Assembly: GCF_014649015.1 (NCBI RefSeq)
Contig: NZ_BMSF01000001.1
Coordinates: forward strand, 186,001 to 250,000
DNA: 64,000 bases
Origin: Streptomyces narbonensis
GTDB lineage: Bacteria > Actinomycetota > Actinomycetes > Streptomycetales > Streptomycetaceae
Direction: 5' to 3'
Below the pieces are notes generated by a model. It did no database searches. It was not told the DNA's origin and saw nothing but the letters and a program-made list of their open reading frames with translations. The position numbers were made by a program, and so were the translations under genes. This document shows, piece by piece, positions 63,145 through 64,000 of this stretch; the first letter of the stretch is position 1, and every line of letters begins with the position of its first letter.

Positions 63145-63499
63145 TCAGCCGTACTGCAGGGCGAACCACAGCCCCATACTGATGCTCGGATCGTCCAGGT
63201 CCGCGGCCAGATGTGTGGTGCAGCGGGCGACGTCCTGGGCGGATGGTGCTGCGGCGGACACCCAGAGTGGCCGTCGTGCGGTCCCAGCTGCCGTGGGGCG
63301 AGAGCGAGGCGCGGAGGGTCTCGGTTGGCGCTTCTGTGGGTGAGGTCAGGGAGCACGGGCGTACGCGGCCGCCTCTGCGGCGTTCGCGAAGCCGATGTAG
63401 CCGGTGGCGTACGAACGCACCTGCCTTCGCCCGGCACAGCGCCCGATCGGCCTGGGCGTCGGCGAGGTCGCTGGCCCCGAGGAGTGAGCTGGCGCCGCG
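63145..63499 (-). pseudogene. Decayed PucR-family regulator, C-terminal part
   Basis: Read on the minus strand in shifting frames, the remnants fit a PucR/CdaR C-terminal helix-turn-helix domain. One frame gives SSLLGASDLADAQADRALC and, further on, ETLRASLSPHGSWDRTTATL with GVRRSTIR. A second frame gives GYIGFANAAEAAAYARAP. A third gives DVARCTTHLAADLDDPSISM and LWFALQYG before TGA at 63147-63145. Several frameshifts and the missing N-terminus show it is dead. It marks the right edge of the island. Confidence 0.75.
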
Positions 63500-63789
63500 C
63501 TGCGTACAGCACTCGCCGGCTGCGGCGCCCGCGTCGAGCGTCAGTGCCCGGGCTGGACGCGGTCAGCCGCTGGCACGGGGCGCTCGCCGTCGAGGAGGGC
63601 GCCTGGGTCTACAGCCTGGACACCGCCGACCCGCAGATCGGCAACACCGACATCCACCTCTTCTCCGTCGGCCGCGACGGCCGCACCGTCACCCTCGTCC
63701 GCTGGGGCCAGATGGGCGACTTCGAGGACGCCCCGCTGACCGCCTTCCGCACGACGACGAAGACCGCCGTCAACAAGCTCTGGTCCTGA
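63500..63789 (+). pseudogene. Truncated, frameshifted paralogue of the secreted protein gene at 50168
   Basis: From 63500, LRTALAGCGARVERQCPG aligns with LRKALAGCGPLLERQNPG of the intact protein. A 1-nt loss then shifts frame into PGLDAVSRWHGALAVEEG, and the rest (63582-63783) is identical to the intact gene, ending KLWS instead of KLWP. There is no start codon or signal peptide. A diverged upstream part fused to an identical downstream part implies recombination between paralogues. Confidence 0.9.
63582..63783. repeat. Right copy of the 202-bp perfect direct repeat
   Basis: Identical to 50569-50770 at all 202 positions and in the same orientation; see the left copy. Confidence 0.97.
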
Positions 63790-64000
63790 CGCAGCGTCAC
63801 CCTGGCGTGCGCTGAACCACTTAGAGTGACGGAGGGGTCGCAGAGTACCTCCAATCGGAGGATACTGGGACATGAGTTTCCGACGTCGGCACGCTCGTGC
63901 GTGGAGCCGGGCGGCCCATCCGTCATCAGACCGGTACCGGTCGGGGGGACCGTTTCGAATGTGATGCGAAAGGACGCGTCATGGAACTCGAATCTCTCCC
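63790..64000 (+). other. Post-island region with possible gene start at 63981
   Basis: ATG at 63981 (MELESLP) follows AAAGGA and runs off the window end, so it may be the start of a gene. A 30-codon frame at 63872-63964 (starting MSFRRRHARAWSR, with GGAGGA upstream) could be a leader peptide. Both are too short to identify. Confidence 0.3.

Larger units (their letters stand above)
50771..63581. mobile_element. Candidate repeat-bounded defence island
   Basis: A 12.8-kb block of RloAB, type I restriction-modification, regulators and a metallopeptidase lies between the 202-bp direct repeats, interrupting a region that is otherwise conserved core chromosome. hsdS has lower GC. No integrase, transposase or tRNA attachment site is visible, so capture by homologous recombination is more likely than an autonomous element. 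Confidence 0.5.

Noticed and set aside
50569..63783. Integrase attachment sites of an ICE or prophage
   Set aside because: A 202-bp perfect repeat is far longer than usual att cores, the repeat is in a protein gene, and no integrase, excisionase or replication gene is present.
63213..63815. Arg-rich 200-residue ORF at the right end
   Set aside because: It is an off-frame reading through the PucR remnant and the duplicated gene end, without recognisable protein features.

Overview
The window is very GC-rich, gene-dense actinobacterial chromosome. The desferrioxamine genes desE-F-A-B-C-D, adpA with its TTA codon, ornA, a TTA-poor codon usage, DasR/CebR/iron-box operators and a DUF397/XRE pair all point to Streptomyces. 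Gene order from the PAS protein through glmS, hexosaminidase, des, acdH and acdH2 follows, from memory, the S. coelicolor core region around SCO2817-SCO2771, so positions 1-50.7 kb are mostly conserved core chromosome.

Layout. 0-5 kb: the start of a PAS-domain signalling protein (candidate CdgA), a secreted M6-type protease, tRNA-Lys, a Prim-Pol-like protein, and a divergent TetR/peroxiredoxin-like pair. 5.1-9.2 kb: an overlapping three-gene operon of a Cas4-like Fe-S nuclease, an unknown 536-aa protein and an SF1 helicase, which resembles a split Dna2. 9.3-15.7 kb: phosphatase, HTH-TPR regulator, methyltransferase-like protein and a two-component system. 15.9-20.5 kb: a polysaccharide block with a GH18-CBM2 enzyme and a GH74-CBM2 xyloglucanase behind a perfect CebR box, followed by an overlapping 35-codon secreted-peptide ORF. 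20.5-27.3 kb: tRNA-His, ornA, adpA, universal stress protein, acetate-type transporter and glmS. 27.3-29.1 kb: a GH20 hexosaminidase with a DasR-type site. 29.2-36.5 kb: the ferrioxamine uptake and biosynthesis cluster with two iron boxes. 38.2-48.7 kb: leucine/acyl-CoA catabolism genes with their TetR regulator, then a phosphatase, a CDF transporter, a thioesterase and a second acyl-CoA dehydrogenase.

50.6-63.8 kb is accessory. It is a defence island with RloA/RloB (AbiL-like ATPase plus TOPRIM-like protein), type I restriction-modification genes hsdM, hsdS and hsdR, a YgjP-like metallopeptidase, and an XRE/DUF397 cassette with two small proteins placed between hsdS and hsdR. The island is bounded by a perfect 202-bp direct repeat of the 3' end of a secreted-protein gene. 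At the right end this repeat is fused to an older, diverged and frameshifted copy of the same gene, next to a decayed PucR-type regulator. hsdS has visibly lower GC than its surroundings.

Themes: chitin/N-acetylglucosamine and beta-glucan use (GH18, GH74, GH20, glmS, DasR and CebR sites) lies beside iron acquisition and the developmental regulator AdpA. The most promising unusual systems are the split nuclease-helicase operon, the repeat-bounded defence island and the tiny secreted-peptide ORF.
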